Positions 49,584-58,902 of a DNA stretch of 64,000 bases are shown here, piece by piece (within the stretch, counting starts at the first letter, position 1; each line of letters starts with the position of its first letter). The stretch lies in NCBI GenBank assembly GCA_963758025.1, contig CAVWUA010000028.1, positions 25,533 through 89,532 on the forward strand, given 5' to 3'. The notes beneath the pieces are model-generated. The model ran no database searches, had not been told where the DNA came from, and saw only the letters and a list, made by a program, of their open reading frames with translations. Made by a program: the position numbers and the translations under genes. The stretch is from CAVWUA01 sp963758025 (GTDB lineage Bacteria > Planctomycetota > Planctomycetia > Isosphaerales > Isosphaeraceae).

Positions 49584-50461
49584 TCAGTGCGCGAGCGAGT
49601 CCATCACCACATCGCGGGCCGGGAAGATCGGTCCCTCGACGCACACCCGGCGCAGGTCGATCGTGCCGTCCGGCTGGCGGATCGGCGTCACGCAACTGAA
49701 GCACGCGCCGAAGCCGCAGGCCATGTGGTTTTCGAGCGAGAGGTCGCAGTCGATCTCGTGCTCGGCGACCATCCGGGCCAGGGTCGCGAGCATCGGCGGC
49801 GGACCGCAACCAACCACCTTCGCCGGTTTTTCCCCGCGCTCGAGACGCTCCCGCAGGAGATCGGTGACGAACCCATGACGGCCGGCTGAGCCGTCGTCGG
49901 TCGCCACCTCAACAGCAACGCCCGAGGCGCGGAAGTCCTCCACCCCGGCGAGCAATTCCGCCGAACGAACACCGTAGAGCAAGGTGGCGTTCTCCGCGAA
50001 GGGGCCATCGGCGTGCGATTGACCGCCGTAATCGGCCTGACCGAGCCACCAGCGTGCCAGCGACAGAAAGGGCGTCTGGCCGATCCCCCCCGCGACGAAC
50101 ACCACCGGGCCTCGCGGCGGCGGACCGAAGCCATTGCCGAGCGGTCCCCAGACCGTCAAACGATCTCCGGGCCGCCGGTTCGCCAGCGAGGCCGTTCCGC
50201 GACCGATGACCAGATAGACGATATCAACGGCATTCGGCTGACCATCCTGAGTCGCGGGTCACGTCGTAGAGCGCGAACGGGCGGCCGAGCAAGGGGTCGG
50301 TTCCCTCGCCCGGCCGGATCATGAGGAACTGCCCGGGCAGGATCGCGCGGGCCATCTCGGGATCGTTCAAGACGCAGACGGTACGTGTCGCGGGCCATCC
50401 GCACGTTCTCGACCACGGGGACCGTCCGTTGCGACACACACGAGGGAGCGACATGATCCAC
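49584..50461 (-). CDS. pyrK: Dihydroorotate dehydrogenase electron-transfer subunit, two shifts
   Basis: FAD/2Fe-2S subunit of class 1B dihydroorotate dehydrogenase. The GTG at 50461 starts MDHVAPSCVSQRTVPVVENV; a shift near 50380 gives LPGQFLMIRPGEGTDPLLGR (FAD domain, RPF), and a second near 50255 gives VYLVIGRGTASLANRRPG and the NAD-domain VVFVAGGIGQTPFLSL. The C-terminus holds the 2Fe-2S cysteines in ACGFGACFSC and RRVCVEGP. About 290 aa. It is not accompanied by pyrD. Frame breaks are in conserved text, so errors are likely. Confidence 0.85.
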
Positions 50462-50545
50462 GATTCTTTGACCCTTTTCCCGGCGGCGGCAGGACAAAGT
50501 GACCTCGCCCCCATTGTACCATCCGGTCGAGCCCCCGCGAGGCAA

Positions 50546-50923
50546 TCACATCAGGAAGACGCGGTACGCGATCCAGGAACTGGCCGTCGCCCCCGTCAAC
50601 GCGACGGCCGCGGAGGCGATCAGAGAGACACGTCCTCGGCGACCCATCCCGGTGAACAGCACGATCTGGAGCACCGTCGCCAGGGCCATCACCAGGATCA
50701 TGCCCCCGTCCTCTTGCCAGTTGACGAAATTGCGAAGAAGAAGGCCCGGCACGAACCCCGGAAGCACGGGCCACATCTTGACCCAGTGCCAGCGGTAACC
50801 ACCTTGCCAGCCATGGTTGATCCAGAGGAGCCAGGAAAAGGGCGCGTAGAGACAGACGTGGATCACCAAGAGCGACCACGCCAGCCGTCGCCGGTTCGAG
50901 GGGGGTTGCGGATGGCCGTTCAT
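50546..50923 (-). CDS. Three-TM hypothetical membrane protein
   Basis: 125 aa. ATG 50923 is preferred over 50932 because AGGGA lies at a good distance from the former. TM helices: RLAWSLLVIHVCLYAPFSW, MILVMALATVLQIVLFTGM, and VSLIASAAVALTGATASSW; a Trp/His-rich loop lies between (HGWQGGYRWHWVKMWP). No family recognised. Same strand as pyrK downstream. Confidence 0.6.
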   Translation of the reverse strand: MNGHPQPPSNRRRLAWSLLVIHVCLYAPFSWLLWINHGWQGGYRWHWVKMWPVLPGFVPGLLLRNFVNWQEDGGMILVMALATVLQIVLFTGMGRRGRVSLIASAAVALTGATASSWIAYRVFLM

Positions 50924-50955
50924 GAAGATCATTCCCTCAGGAACGGCTCAGCCGT

Positions 50956-52236
50956 TCAATCAAGATCCCCCTCGTCGCCTCCTTGAGACGGTCCGCGACG
51001 ACGCTTCGGGATCTTCGGCCCGCCCCCTCGGCCTGGTCGGTCGGTCCCCGGCCTGCGACGGGGCGCGGGGCGTCGGGCGCGGCGATCGCCCGATTCCGAC
51101 GGCGGGGCCGGCATGCCGATGATCTTGCGGGTCGGGGGCTCGGGACGCGGTGGGCGGGCTGACGTTGGCCCTTCTTGCTGCGGGCGACCCTGGGCGCCCT
51201 TGCCCTGCTGCGGGCGAGGCGTCGCGGATCGTCGGGCGAATTTCCCCGACGAGGGAGCCCGCGACCGGGAACGCGGCGCGGCGGGAGGCGGCGTGCCGGC
51301 TTCGTTCGTGGTCCGTTGCTGCGTGCTACGCGGAGGCTTGCGATCCGTCTTCTTCCGCGCGGCGCCGGTCGGCACCGGCAAACCGTCGGCGGCTCGTCGC
51401 AAGAGGTCCACCTCCCGGCTCGTTAGCGGGCGGTATTCGCCGGGGCGAAGCCCCTTGAGCACGACCGGGCCGACCGCCACGCGGGTCAGGGTCATGACCT
51501 TGTGGCCAAGCTTCGCCAGCATCCGGCGCACCTCGCGGTTCTTCCCCTCGGCCAGAACCATCTCCAGGATCGTCGATTCCCCCCGCTTGCCAACAGCCCG
51601 CACGCGCTTGGCCCGCGCCTTGCCCTCGGCCAGCCAGACCCCCTCAACCAGCTTGTCGAGCACCTCGCGGTTCGGCGACCCGGCGACGACCGCCCGGTAG
51701 AGCTTCTCCACGCCGTACTTCGGATGCGTGAGCTTGTTCGCCAGCTCGCCGTCGTTGGTCAGGATCATCAGCCCGACGCTCATCTCGTCGAGCCGGCCGA
51801 CCGAGTACACGCGCTGGGGGATCTCCGGCAAGAGGTCCACAACCCGAGGACGACCGGCGGGATCGCTGTTCGTCGAGACGTATCCCTTGGGCTTGTTCAC
51901 CGCGTAGTAAACCGGCGTCTCCAGACGGATCGGCACGCCATCAACGGCGACCTTCTCCCGCGCGGGATCGACCTTCGTGCCCAGCTCCCGGACGGTCTTC
52001 CCGTCGATCGTCACCCGCCCTTGCAGGATCAGTTCCTCGCACGCGCGTCGCGAGCCGAGGCCGGCATGCGCGAGCACCTTCTGCAAACGATCGGCACCGT
52101 CCGACGGAGCGGCGGGATGCGCCTTCGCCTTCTCCGCGCACGGCGGCCTGGAGCGCGAGGCCCCGCCATCGCGGGCGCGCGGTTTCTGTCCGGAACGGCC
52201 CCGATCCCCGGGCCGGGGTGGGCGGTTGTTAGCCAT
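50956..52236 (-). CDS. RluB/RsuA-type pseudouridine synthase with long basic tails
   Basis: rRNA pseudouridylation enzyme. Pro/Arg-rich N-terminal extension (to about residue 47), S4 RNA-binding domain (RLQKVLAHAGLGSRRACEEL, residues about 49-110), catalytic domain with GRLDEMSVGLMILTNDGE (catalytic Asp in GRLD) and KNREVRRMLAKLGHKV. About 140 C-terminal residues are rich in Arg, Pro, Lys and Gln and probably disordered RNA-binding. 426 aa against about 250-290 for typical members. RluB modifies 23S rRNA and RsuA 16S rRNA; which target applies is undetermined. Intact. Confidence 0.9.
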   Translation of the reverse strand: MANNRPPRPGDRGRSGQKPRARDGGASRSRPPCAEKAKAHPAAPSDGADRLQKVLAHAGLGSRRACEELILQGRVTIDGKTVRELGTKVDPAREKVAVDGVPIRLETPVYYAVNKPKGYVSTNSDPAGRPRVVDLLPEIPQRVYSVGRLDEMSVGLMILTNDGELANKLTHPKYGVEKLYRAVVAGSPNREVLDKLVEGVWLAEGKARAKRVRAVGKRGESTILEMVLAEGKNREVRRMLAKLGHKVMTLTRVAVGPVVLKGLRPGEYRPLTSREVDLLRRAADGLPVPTGAARKKTDRKPPRSTQQRTTNEAGTPPPAAPRSRSRAPSSGKFARRSATPRPQQGKGAQGRPQQEGPTSARPPRPEPPTRKIIGMPAPPSESGDRRARRPAPRRRPGTDRPGRGGGPKIPKRRRGPSQGGDEGDLD

Positions 52237-52384
52237 GATGATCTCGTTCTGCGTCGTCGCGTCGAAAAGTCTGTTCGCTCGGAATCAAGGATGAATTCTA
52301 GGGCTGAGATCGGCAAAGTCCAGCGCCGTCGATGGGAAATCACATGATCGGATTTCCTTCAAGGAGCCTTCCCCGCGGTCGCAC

Positions 52385-53470
52385 TCACTCGTTCCGGGCC
52401 GAGGGCTGCTCGTGGGTCAAGCAGTGCAAGGTGCCGAGCCCCCAGACGAGGTCCAGCGCATGGATTCCCACGACCAGGCGGTCGGGGAACACCTCGGCCA
52501 GGGTCCCCAGGGCGTAGCGGTCGGCGGGGTCGTTGAACGTCGGCACGAGCACCAGGCCATTGGCGATGTAAAAATTGGCGTAGCTGGCCGGAAGCCGCTG
52601 CTCCTGGAAGATCACCGGCCGAGGCATCGGCAGCGTCACGACCCGGAGCGGGTTGCCGTCCTGGTCCTGGGCGTTCTGAAGCCGCCGCAGGTTCTCCTGC
52701 AATGGCTCGTAATTGACCTCGTCGGGGTCCTCCTCGACCACGGTGACGACCGTATCGGGTGAGACGAAGCGGGCGAGGTCATCGACATGCCCGTGGGTGT
52801 CGTCCCCGGCGATCCCACGGTTCAGCCAGATGACGTGCCGTGCGCCGAGGTACTCGGCGAGTGCCCGCTCCACCTCTTCGCGGGAGAGTGCCGGGTTGCG
52901 TGCCTGAACGTCGCTGAGCAGGCATTCCTCGGTGGTCAGGAGCGTCCCCCGGCCATTCACGTCGATGGCGCCCCCTTCGAGCACGACCCGGAGGGGCCTG
53001 CCAGCGTGGGGCATCCGGGCCTTCCAGCGCCTCATGCCGAGGGCGCGGGCGATCTTTTTCGGAATGCGGTTGTCTCGCCGGTGATTCTCGTACTTCGCCC
53101 AGCCGTTGAACGCGAAATCCACGAGAGCGACCCGATCCGTCTCGGCCTGGTCATTCACGACAAACATCGGGGCATAATCGCGGGTCCACGACCGATCCGT
53201 CTTCGCCCGCACGAACCGGATGCGTTGGGTATCCACTGCGAAATCCTCGAGTCTCGCCCGGGCCAGGCGTTCGTGCTTCTCGTTCCGCACGAGGATATTC
53301 ACCATCTCCACGCGGACGAGGTGATCGACGATGCCGACATACACCCAGGGGATCGGCCCGAACCGCCCGGGCCAGTCCTCGCGGTTGTGCGGCCAGGCGA
53401 TCCAGGTGGCCTCGTGGTGTTCCCACTCGGCGGGCATGCGGTATCCGAGCGCGGCGGGCGTGTCTGTCAT
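52385..53470 (-). CDS. aguA: Agmatine deiminase
   Basis: Converts agmatine to N-carbamoylputrescine plus ammonia. ATG 53470: MTDTPAALGYRMPAEWEHHE begins at the conserved WEHH region; DRSWTRDYAPMFVV, VLEGGAIDVNGRGT, GDDTHGHVDDLARFV and the catalytic Cys in GLGTLHCLTHEQP are all present. 361 aa, normal. The in-frame extension to 53509 is not needed. The next enzyme of the pathway (aguB) lies upstream on the same strand, separated by about 170 bp that contain a long inverted repeat. Intact. Confidence 0.95.
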   Translation of the reverse strand: MTDTPAALGYRMPAEWEHHEATWIAWPHNREDWPGRFGPIPWVYVGIVDHLVRVEMVNILVRNEKHERLARARLEDFAVDTQRIRFVRAKTDRSWTRDYAPMFVVNDQAETDRVALVDFAFNGWAKYENHRRDNRIPKKIARALGMRRWKARMPHAGRPLRVVLEGGAIDVNGRGTLLTTEECLLSDVQARNPALSREEVERALAEYLGARHVIWLNRGIAGDDTHGHVDDLARFVSPDTVVTVVEEDPDEVNYEPLQENLRRLQNAQDQDGNPLRVVTLPMPRPVIFQEQRLPASYANFYIANGLVLVPTFNDPADRYALGTLAEVFPDRLVVGIHALDLVWGLGTLHCLTHEQPSARNE

Positions 53471-53541
53471 GAACGGACCACGTTTCTTCCGCCGGGATGA
53501 GCCGGCCATGAGTCAAATGGAGAATAATGGAGTTCCGCAGA

Positions 53542-53614
53542 GCAAATGGCAGATTCCAAATTCCGGATCTTCAAAGAGGCAAGAAACTTCTGGAATCCGG
53601 AAGGTGCCATTTGC
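53542..53614. repeat. Long imperfect inverted repeat between aguB and aguA
   Basis: GCAAATGGCA (53542-53551) is perfectly inverted at TGCCATTTGC (53605-53614), and the inner flanks (GATTCCAAATTCCGG versus CTGGAATCCGGAAGG) also match in part. The 73-bp span could fold into a hairpin in RNA or act as a mobile palindromic element. No other copy was noticed in this window. Confidence 0.6.
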
Positions 53615-53643
53615 TTATGCGGCAGTCAAAAAAAGGGGCAAGT

Positions 53644-54534
53644 TCAGTCGAGAAACCGCTTCGTAATCGGCCCATACGCGTCAATGCGGCGGTCGCGGAG
53701 GAACGGCCAGTGGCGGCGGGTTTCCTCGGCGAGTTTCGGGTCGCACTCGACGACGAGAACCTCCTCGGTATCTACCCCCGCACGGGCGAGAATCCGGCCG
53801 AACGGGTCAACCAGGAACGTGCCGCCCCAGAACTCGATCCCGCCGTCGGCGGGGCCTTCGTGACCGATGCGGTTCACGGCGGCGACATAGACGCCGTTGG
53901 AGATCGCATGGGCACGTTGCATTGTGTGCCAGGCGTCGGCCTGCGCGGCGCCGAACTCGGCCTTTTCCTTCGGGTGCCAGCCGATGGCGGTCGGATAGAA
54001 CAGGACCTCCGCCCCGCGAAGGGCCGTCAACCGCGCGGCCTCGGGATACCACTGGTCCCAGCAAACGAGCGTGCCGACCTTCGCGTGCTTGGTGGAGAAG
54101 GCCTGGAAACCGAGATCGCCGGGGGTGAAGTAATACTTCTCATAATAAAGCGGATCGTCGGGAATGTGCATCTTGCGATAAACGCCCGACAAGGAGCCGT
54201 CCGCATCGAGCACGACCGCCGTGTTGTGATAGATCCCCGCCGCGCGCCGCTCGAAAATCGAGCCGACGATCACCATGCCGGTCTCCCGCGCGAGGGCCCC
54301 CAGGGCCTCGGTCGTCGGTCCCGGAACCGGTTCGGCCAGGTCGAAGTTCGCGGGGTCCTCAGTCTGGCAGAAATACTGCGAGCGGAACAACTCCGGCAGA
54401 CACGCCACCTGCGCACCGCGATCGGCCGCCTCACGGAGGAACCCGAGTGCCCGTCGCAGGTTGTCGTCGGGGTCGGTCGAGCAACGCATCTGGATCAGAC
54501 CGACGGTGAACGGCTTGGCGGCGTCTCGGCTCAT
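53644..54534 (-). CDS. aguB: N-carbamoylputrescine amidase
   Basis: Nitrilase-superfamily enzyme hydrolysing N-carbamoylputrescine to putrescine, CO2 and ammonia. ATG 54534. Catalytic triad: Glu in CLPELFRSQYFCQ, Lys in YRKMHIPDDP, Cys in LVCWDQWYPEAAR. The signature YYEKYYFTPGD and WHPKEKAEFG are typical of AguB. 296 aa. With aguA it provides the agmatine-to-putrescine route. Intact. Confidence 0.95.
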   Translation of the reverse strand: MSRDAAKPFTVGLIQMRCSTDPDDNLRRALGFLREAADRGAQVACLPELFRSQYFCQTEDPANFDLAEPVPGPTTEALGALARETGMVIVGSIFERRAAGIYHNTAVVLDADGSLSGVYRKMHIPDDPLYYEKYYFTPGDLGFQAFSTKHAKVGTLVCWDQWYPEAARLTALRGAEVLFYPTAIGWHPKEKAEFGAAQADAWHTMQRAHAISNGVYVAAVNRIGHEGPADGGIEFWGGTFLVDPFGRILARAGVDTEEVLVVECDPKLAEETRRHWPFLRDRRIDAYGPITKRFLD

Positions 54535-54708
54535 GGCAACTCGTCATGTCTCTTGGGGGCTGATTCCCGAACGTCCCTATCTTACCGAGACCGGGCACGG
54601 CTTTCGACGGCAGACCCGTTGATTTCCTTGTCCGCGGCGGTTAGCCTCGGGCCTCGTTATCACGAAGGACAATTCCTACGACGCAACCGGTCCCACGGTT
54701 TGCTCACA

Positions 54709-55197
54709 ATGTCAAATGCGAGGATGCCGCCCATGGGTGCCGAAGCCCGCCTGGCCGAACTGAACCTGACCTTGCCCCCCGCCCCCAAGCCCGTGGCGAC
54801 GTACTTGACGGCGGTTCGCCATGGCGACCTCCTGTACGTCTCGGGCCACGGTCCGCTGCGGCCCGACGGCACGATGCACACCGGAAAACTCGGCGCCGAC
54901 CTGGACGTCCCCCAGGGCGAGGCCGCCGCGCGGCAGACCGGACTGGCGATCCTCGCCACGCTCAAAAGTCATCTCGGTTCGCTCGACAAGGTCAAGCGGC
55001 TGGTGAAGGCCCTCGGGATGGTCAACTGCACGCCCGACTTCGCCGAGCAACCGAAGGTCATCAACGGCTTCTCCGACCTGATGGTCGAAGTCTTCGGCGA
55101 GAACGGCAAGGCCGCCCGAAGCGCCGTTGGCATGGGCGCTCTACCAGGTCATATCGCCGTTGAGATCGAAGCCATCTTCCAGGTGGAAGAGGAATGA
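54709..55197 (+). CDS. RidA/YjgF/YER057c-family protein
   Basis: About 162 aa. A long in-frame extension upstream is rejected; the family part begins near MGAEARLAELNLTLPPAP. RidA-like core: GDLLYVSGHGPLRPDG, GKLGADLDVPQGEAAAR, LGSLDKVKRLVKALGMV and ARSAVGMGALPGHIAVEIEA. In true RidA the active Arg is in the segment corresponding to AARSAVGMGALP; here R is present. ATG 54709 is one of several close starts (54724, 54733). The longer chain resembles the Atu1372-like subgroup (reactive enamine/imine handling or unknown role). Confidence 0.85.
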   Translation: MSNARMPPMGAEARLAELNLTLPPAPKPVATYLTAVRHGDLLYVSGHGPLRPDGTMHTGKLGADLDVPQGEAAARQTGLAILATLKSHLGSLDKVKRLVKALGMVNCTPDFAEQPKVINGFSDLMVEVFGENGKAARSAVGMGALPGHIAVEIEAIFQVEEE

Positions 55198-55342
55198 GGA
55201 TTGGCTGATCGTTGATGTTCTAGGAGTGACGCCGTCCGGAGAGAGTCCCCTCTCCTTCCCAAGACGAACGCGGGAATGAGAATCATCAACGGTGTAACTC
55301 TTGCCATCAGGCATCAGCGTTCCCGCTTCGGAGACAACATCC

Positions 55343-56161
55343 GTGTCCCGTCCCGGACGCCTCGAAGGCCGCACCTGCCTGATCGTCGGCGGCACGAGCG
55401 GCATCGGCCTGGCCTCGGCCCGGCGGTTCCTGGAGGAAGGGGCTCGCCTCGTCATCGCCGGCCGTTCGGCCGAGACGGGGGAGGAGGCCTTGCGGCAACT
55501 CGCGCCCCTCGGAACGGTCGCATTCGTCGCCGCCGATGTGGGTGACGCGGCGCAGGTGGAGTCCCTCTTTGCGCAGACGCGCGCTTCCCTGGGAGGTCGG
55601 CTCGACGTGCTCTTCCATGTCGCCGGGATCAGCGGTCGGCGGTTCGGTGATGGACCGTTGCACGAATGCACCGACGAAGGGTGGGACCACGTCCTGAACA
55701 CCAACGCCCGCGGCCTGTTCCTGACCAACCGCGCGGCGGTCCGCTGGATGCTCGACCAGCCGCTTGACGACAAGGGCCTGCGGGGCACGGTGCTGAATAT
55801 GGGCTCGGTGCTCGGCTGGTCCCCCGCGCCGCACCACTTCGGCACATTCGCCTACGCCGCGAGCAAGGGGGCCATCCAGGCCATGACCCTGGCCGCCGCC
55901 ACGAGATACGCCCCCGACCGCATCCGCTTCAACCTCATCGCGCCCTCCTTAATCGACACGCCGATGGCCACCCGCGCGGCCAGTAACCCCGAGATCCTCG
56001 CCTACCTGAAGACAAAGCAGCCCATCGCGGGCGGTCCCGGCCAGCCGGAAGACGTCGCCGAGGGGGCCTTGTACCTCTGCGAGCCAGCCTCGCGGTTCGT
56101 GACCGGAACCGTACTGCCCGTCGATGGCGGCTGGTGCGTCAGCGAGGGTCAATATTTATAG
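55343..56161 (+). CDS. SDR family oxidoreductase
   Basis: Classical short-chain dehydrogenase, 272 aa from GTG 55343 (GGAGAC upstream). Motifs: VGGTSGIGLASARRF (cofactor), NMGS (catalytic Ser), YAASKGAIQAM (Tyr and Lys), and the C-terminal GWCVSEGQYL. NAD(H) or NADP(H) preference cannot be told; the Arg after the first loop (GRSAET) slightly favours NADP. Possibly followed by the SIS gene on one transcript (99-bp gap). Intact. Confidence 0.9.
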   Translation: MSRPGRLEGRTCLIVGGTSGIGLASARRFLEEGARLVIAGRSAETGEEALRQLAPLGTVAFVAADVGDAAQVESLFAQTRASLGGRLDVLFHVAGISGRRFGDGPLHECTDEGWDHVLNTNARGLFLTNRAAVRWMLDQPLDDKGLRGTVLNMGSVLGWSPAPHHFGTFAYAASKGAIQAMTLAAATRYAPDRIRFNLIAPSLIDTPMATRAASNPEILAYLKTKQPIAGGPGQPEDVAEGALYLCEPASRFVTGTVLPVDGGWCVSEGQYL

Positions 56162-56260
56162 ACGTACGGTTATTGATCTCGTGGAATTTTTATTTTCTCC
56201 GGATGCCCATCAGAAATTCAATCATAAAGAATCGCATCGCAATAAGAGAATCACCTGACG

Positions 56261-57052
56261 ATGAATCTTGATCCAAGAGGGAACGACGTCTTTAGCCAGT
56301 ATCTCACCGCCATCCGCGCGGCGGTGGATGCGATCGAGGCGACGCAGCTTGACCCGATCCGCCAGGCGGCCGAGCGGTTCGCCCAGTCGATCCTGGCCGG
56401 TCGATTGGTGCATGTCTTCGGCACGGGGCATTCGCGCATGGCCGTCGAGGAGATGTTCCCGCGTTATGGATCGTTCCCCGGGTTCCATCCGATCGTGGAG
56501 CTTTCCATGACGTTTCATAACCCGGTCGTGGGCGCGAACGGGCAACGTCAGGCGATGTTCCTGGAGAACGTCCAGGGGTTTGGCCCGGTCCTCTGGCGGA
56601 ACTTCGTCACGATGCCCCAGGATTCCTTGCTCGCGATTTCCACGAGCGGCTGCAACGCCGTGACAATTGATGTCGCCCTGGAGGCAAAGCGGCTCGGCCT
56701 CTTCGTCGTCGCCCTGACCTCCCGGGCGCACGGCGACGCCTCGACGTCGAAGCACGAGAGCGGCAAGAAGCTACACGAGGTCGCCGATCTGGTGCTCGAC
56801 CAGCAGGCCCCGGCGGGGGACTCGGCTGTATGGGTTGATGGACTGGAGACGCCGGTTTCCCCTGTGTCGAGCGTCTCCAGTTGCACGATGATCAACCTCA
56901 TCAAGGCGGACGTCGCCCGCCGCTTGACCGAGGCGGGCCAGCCACCGAAGGTCCTCACCGCCGCCTGCCACCTCGGCGCCGAACGGGCGAAACGTCTTTT
57001 CGAGGAGACCTACGACGACTACCGCCGCCGCGTCGGCGTGCTCTACCGCTGA
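56261..57052 (+). CDS. SIS-domain sugar-isomerase-like protein
   Basis: 263 aa. N-terminal helical region, then the SIS fold: LVHVFGTGHSRMAVEEMFPR, SLLAISTSGCNAVTIDVAL (phosphosugar-binding Ser cluster), VVALTSRAHGDASTSKH. This pattern matches UPF0309-type SIS proteins and resembles N-acetylmuramic-acid-6-phosphate etherase, lacking the etherase's C-terminal domain. Substrate not known. The start ATG 56261 follows a poor ribosome-binding site. Intact; its 3' end overlaps the converging gene by 10 bp. Confidence 0.82.
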   Translation: MNLDPRGNDVFSQYLTAIRAAVDAIEATQLDPIRQAAERFAQSILAGRLVHVFGTGHSRMAVEEMFPRYGSFPGFHPIVELSMTFHNPVVGANGQRQAMFLENVQGFGPVLWRNFVTMPQDSLLAISTSGCNAVTIDVALEAKRLGLFVVALTSRAHGDASTSKHESGKKLHEVADLVLDQQAPAGDSAVWVDGLETPVSPVSSVSSCTMINLIKADVARRLTEAGQPPKVLTAACHLGAERAKRLFEETYDDYRRRVGVLYR

Positions 57053-57969
57053 GTCTGATCCGCCGCCGGCTCGAACCGTCGCACCTCCGGGTGCATCGTG
57101 TAGAAGTGGTCGTTGCCCTCGGAATCCTTGACGAGAATCCCGCTCGACCAGTTATGGTCGATGATCGGGTTGCCGGGATATTTCTCCCAGTGGATCAGGT
57201 CCTTCGAGCGAGCCACGCAGGTCGTCCAGTCCTTCCAGGGCTGGTGGGCGTTGGCGTGGTAGAACCCGTAATAGACACCGTCGCGCTGGATGATCTGGTT
57301 CATGGCGACGGCGTGCTTGTCATACGGCTCCGGTCCCATCGGTAAGACCGGCGTATCTTGCACGTTGGTCCAGACACCCAGGGGGTCCGTCGCCTTGGCA
57401 AGCCAGACCCCCTGATCGCCTCGCTCATAAAAGAGATACCAGACACCCTCTTCAACCCAGACCGCCGGCGTCCCGCGCGGCCCTGGGCTGATCGGTTCCC
57501 CGTTCGTCAGTCGGATATCGAGCGGCCCGTGTTCGGTCCATTTCCGGCCATCGGGCGAGGTCAGTAAATGAGCGATATCCTTCTCCCCCTCGGCGAACAT
57601 GAAATATGTGTTTCCCTGGTGGACGACGCACATATCCTCGACCCAGGAGTCCGTCACGAGCGGGTTCGCCTCGTCCCGGGTCCAGTGCAGACCGTCGGGC
57701 GACGTGGCATGCCCGAGCAACAGCAAGGGGGACCGGTCCTTGTTGTATCCGGTGTAATAAAGGTGCCAGACTCCGTCCTCGATCCTAATCCAGCCGCGTT
57801 CGCGGATCTGCCGGTCCCAGGCATCGCCCCCCGCCCCTTCAAAGACGGGATTCGCATCCATCGGCTGCCAGGCGACAATCGCCTCAGGGAAGGGTTCTTC
57901 GACCGGCAACGGCGTCGCGCCGAGCGGAATCACCACGAGCAAGAGCGCGGCCAAGATCCACCGTCGCAT
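57043..57969 (-). CDS. Secreted five-bladed beta-propeller glycosidase-like protein (GH43/GH32 clan type)
   Basis: 308 aa from ATG 57969 with a signal peptide (MRRWILAALLLVVIPLGATPL). The chain is built of repeated blades: WIRIEDGVWHLYYTGYN, HATSPDGLHWTRDEANPL, GPRGTPAVWVEEGVWYLFYE and MNQIIQRDGVYYGFYHANA, typical of glycosidase-related propellers. Blade-end Asp/Glu residues that could be catalytic are present (EGVWYLFYERGDQG), but the triad cannot be fixed. Function likely in carbohydrate handling. An upstream in-frame extension to 58146 is rejected for lack of a signal start. Confidence 0.72.
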   Translation of the reverse strand: MRRWILAALLLVVIPLGATPLPVEEPFPEAIVAWQPMDANPVFEGAGGDAWDRQIRERGWIRIEDGVWHLYYTGYNKDRSPLLLLGHATSPDGLHWTRDEANPLVTDSWVEDMCVVHQGNTYFMFAEGEKDIAHLLTSPDGRKWTEHGPLDIRLTNGEPISPGPRGTPAVWVEEGVWYLFYERGDQGVWLAKATDPLGVWTNVQDTPVLPMGPEPYDKHAVAMNQIIQRDGVYYGFYHANAHQPWKDWTTCVARSKDLIHWEKYPGNPIIDHNWSSGILVKDSEGNDHFYTMHPEVRRFEPAADQTQR

Positions 57970-58131
57970 CGTCGGAGTCCTCCAGAGAATGGGGAATATA
58001 GGAACGACCAGCGAATTCATCTCAGCGTAGATTCCCCCCACGGCCCAGGCAAGCCCCGAGAGTTGAAAACTCCGTGCCCATCCCTTGCTTTTTGGGCATT
58101 CTGGCGATATGGTAAGCGTACACATCACGCA

Positions 58132-58204
58132 GGGGCGGTAGCTCAATTGGGAGAGCGCAGCGTTCGCAATGCTGAGGTTGAGGGTTCGATCCCCTTCCGC
58201 TCCA
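58132..58204 (+). tRNA. tRNA-Ala (anticodon CGC)
   Basis: A 73-nt cloverleaf: acceptor GGGGCGG pairs with CCGCTCC including the G3-U70 wobble that identifies alanine tRNA; D stem GCTC/GAGC; anticodon stem CAGCG/TGCTG with loop TTCGCAA, giving anticodon CGC (codon GCG); T arm GAGGG-TTCGATC-CCCTT. Discriminator A at 58204. The 3' CCA is not encoded. Confidence 0.95.
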
Positions 58205-58241
58205 ATAACTTACGTCGATTCGGCCTCGAAGTGGCAGGGAA

Positions 58242-58452
58242 TGAGGGGCCGTGGCTGCGGGCGGGACGTGGCCTTCCGCGTCGTGGCCGGCAACCTCCGC
58301 CCGGATCACGCGACAATCGCTCGGTTTCGGCAGCGGCACACCGAGGCCCTCAAGGGCTCTTCACCGAGATCGTCCGACTCTGCCAGGAGGCGGGACTGGT
58401 GAAGGTCGGTGTGGTGGCCTTGGACGGCACCAAGATGGCCGCCGATTATTGA
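58242..58452 (+). pseudogene. Truncated, frameshifted transposase remnant (IS1182-like)
   Basis: Immediately after the tRNA, RDVAFRVVAGNLRPDHATIA... and, after a shift near 58350, ...EIVRLCQEAGLVKVGVVALDGTKMAADY read as a continuous piece of an IS1182-type transposase: the conserved 'LRPDHATIARFRQRH' and 'VALDGTKMAA' segments are kept. A stop at 58450 and missing N- and C-terminal parts make it inactive. It gives only about 70 residues. No inverted repeats were recognised. Confidence 0.7.
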
Positions 58453-58902
58453 AGCGAGGTCGCCCGCCAGCCGCACGGCCGCCGCGACCATCGTCTTTCA
58501 CGGCTCACCAGCCGTGGCCCCATTGAAGCACCCGCCGACGGCGGCCGTCGATGCGGCGCTGGCGGACGAGGAATCGCTCGAAGCGGCCACGCCGATGCTG
58601 CGCGACTGCTGGACCAAGCCCGGCTGGAACGGCTGGCGTCCGTCCTGATCCCGCTGCCGTTGGGTGGGATGGAGCCCGGCGGGCTGGCTCTGGGGGAGGG
58701 ACCGAAGGTCTTCGCCCTCCTCCTGGCGCTTCGGCGGACTCTCTTGACCTGTCGGCCGAGGGATGGTCCGTTCCGAGAATTTACGATCGCCCGGTAAGGT
58801 GGGAACATCGTGGCCTTGCCGGGCATTTTCGTTTCCGGAACACCTGTTGTCCGCTCGTATCGGCGCTGATTTCCTCTGCCTGAAAGTCATCCGCCATCGA
58901 CG
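58453..58902. other. Region without clear gene after the transposase remnant
   Basis: About 450 bases. Frames contain short Ala/Arg-rich text (QARLERLASV) that may be further transposase decay, but nothing reliable. It separates the remnant from the TolC-type gene. Confidence 0.35.
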
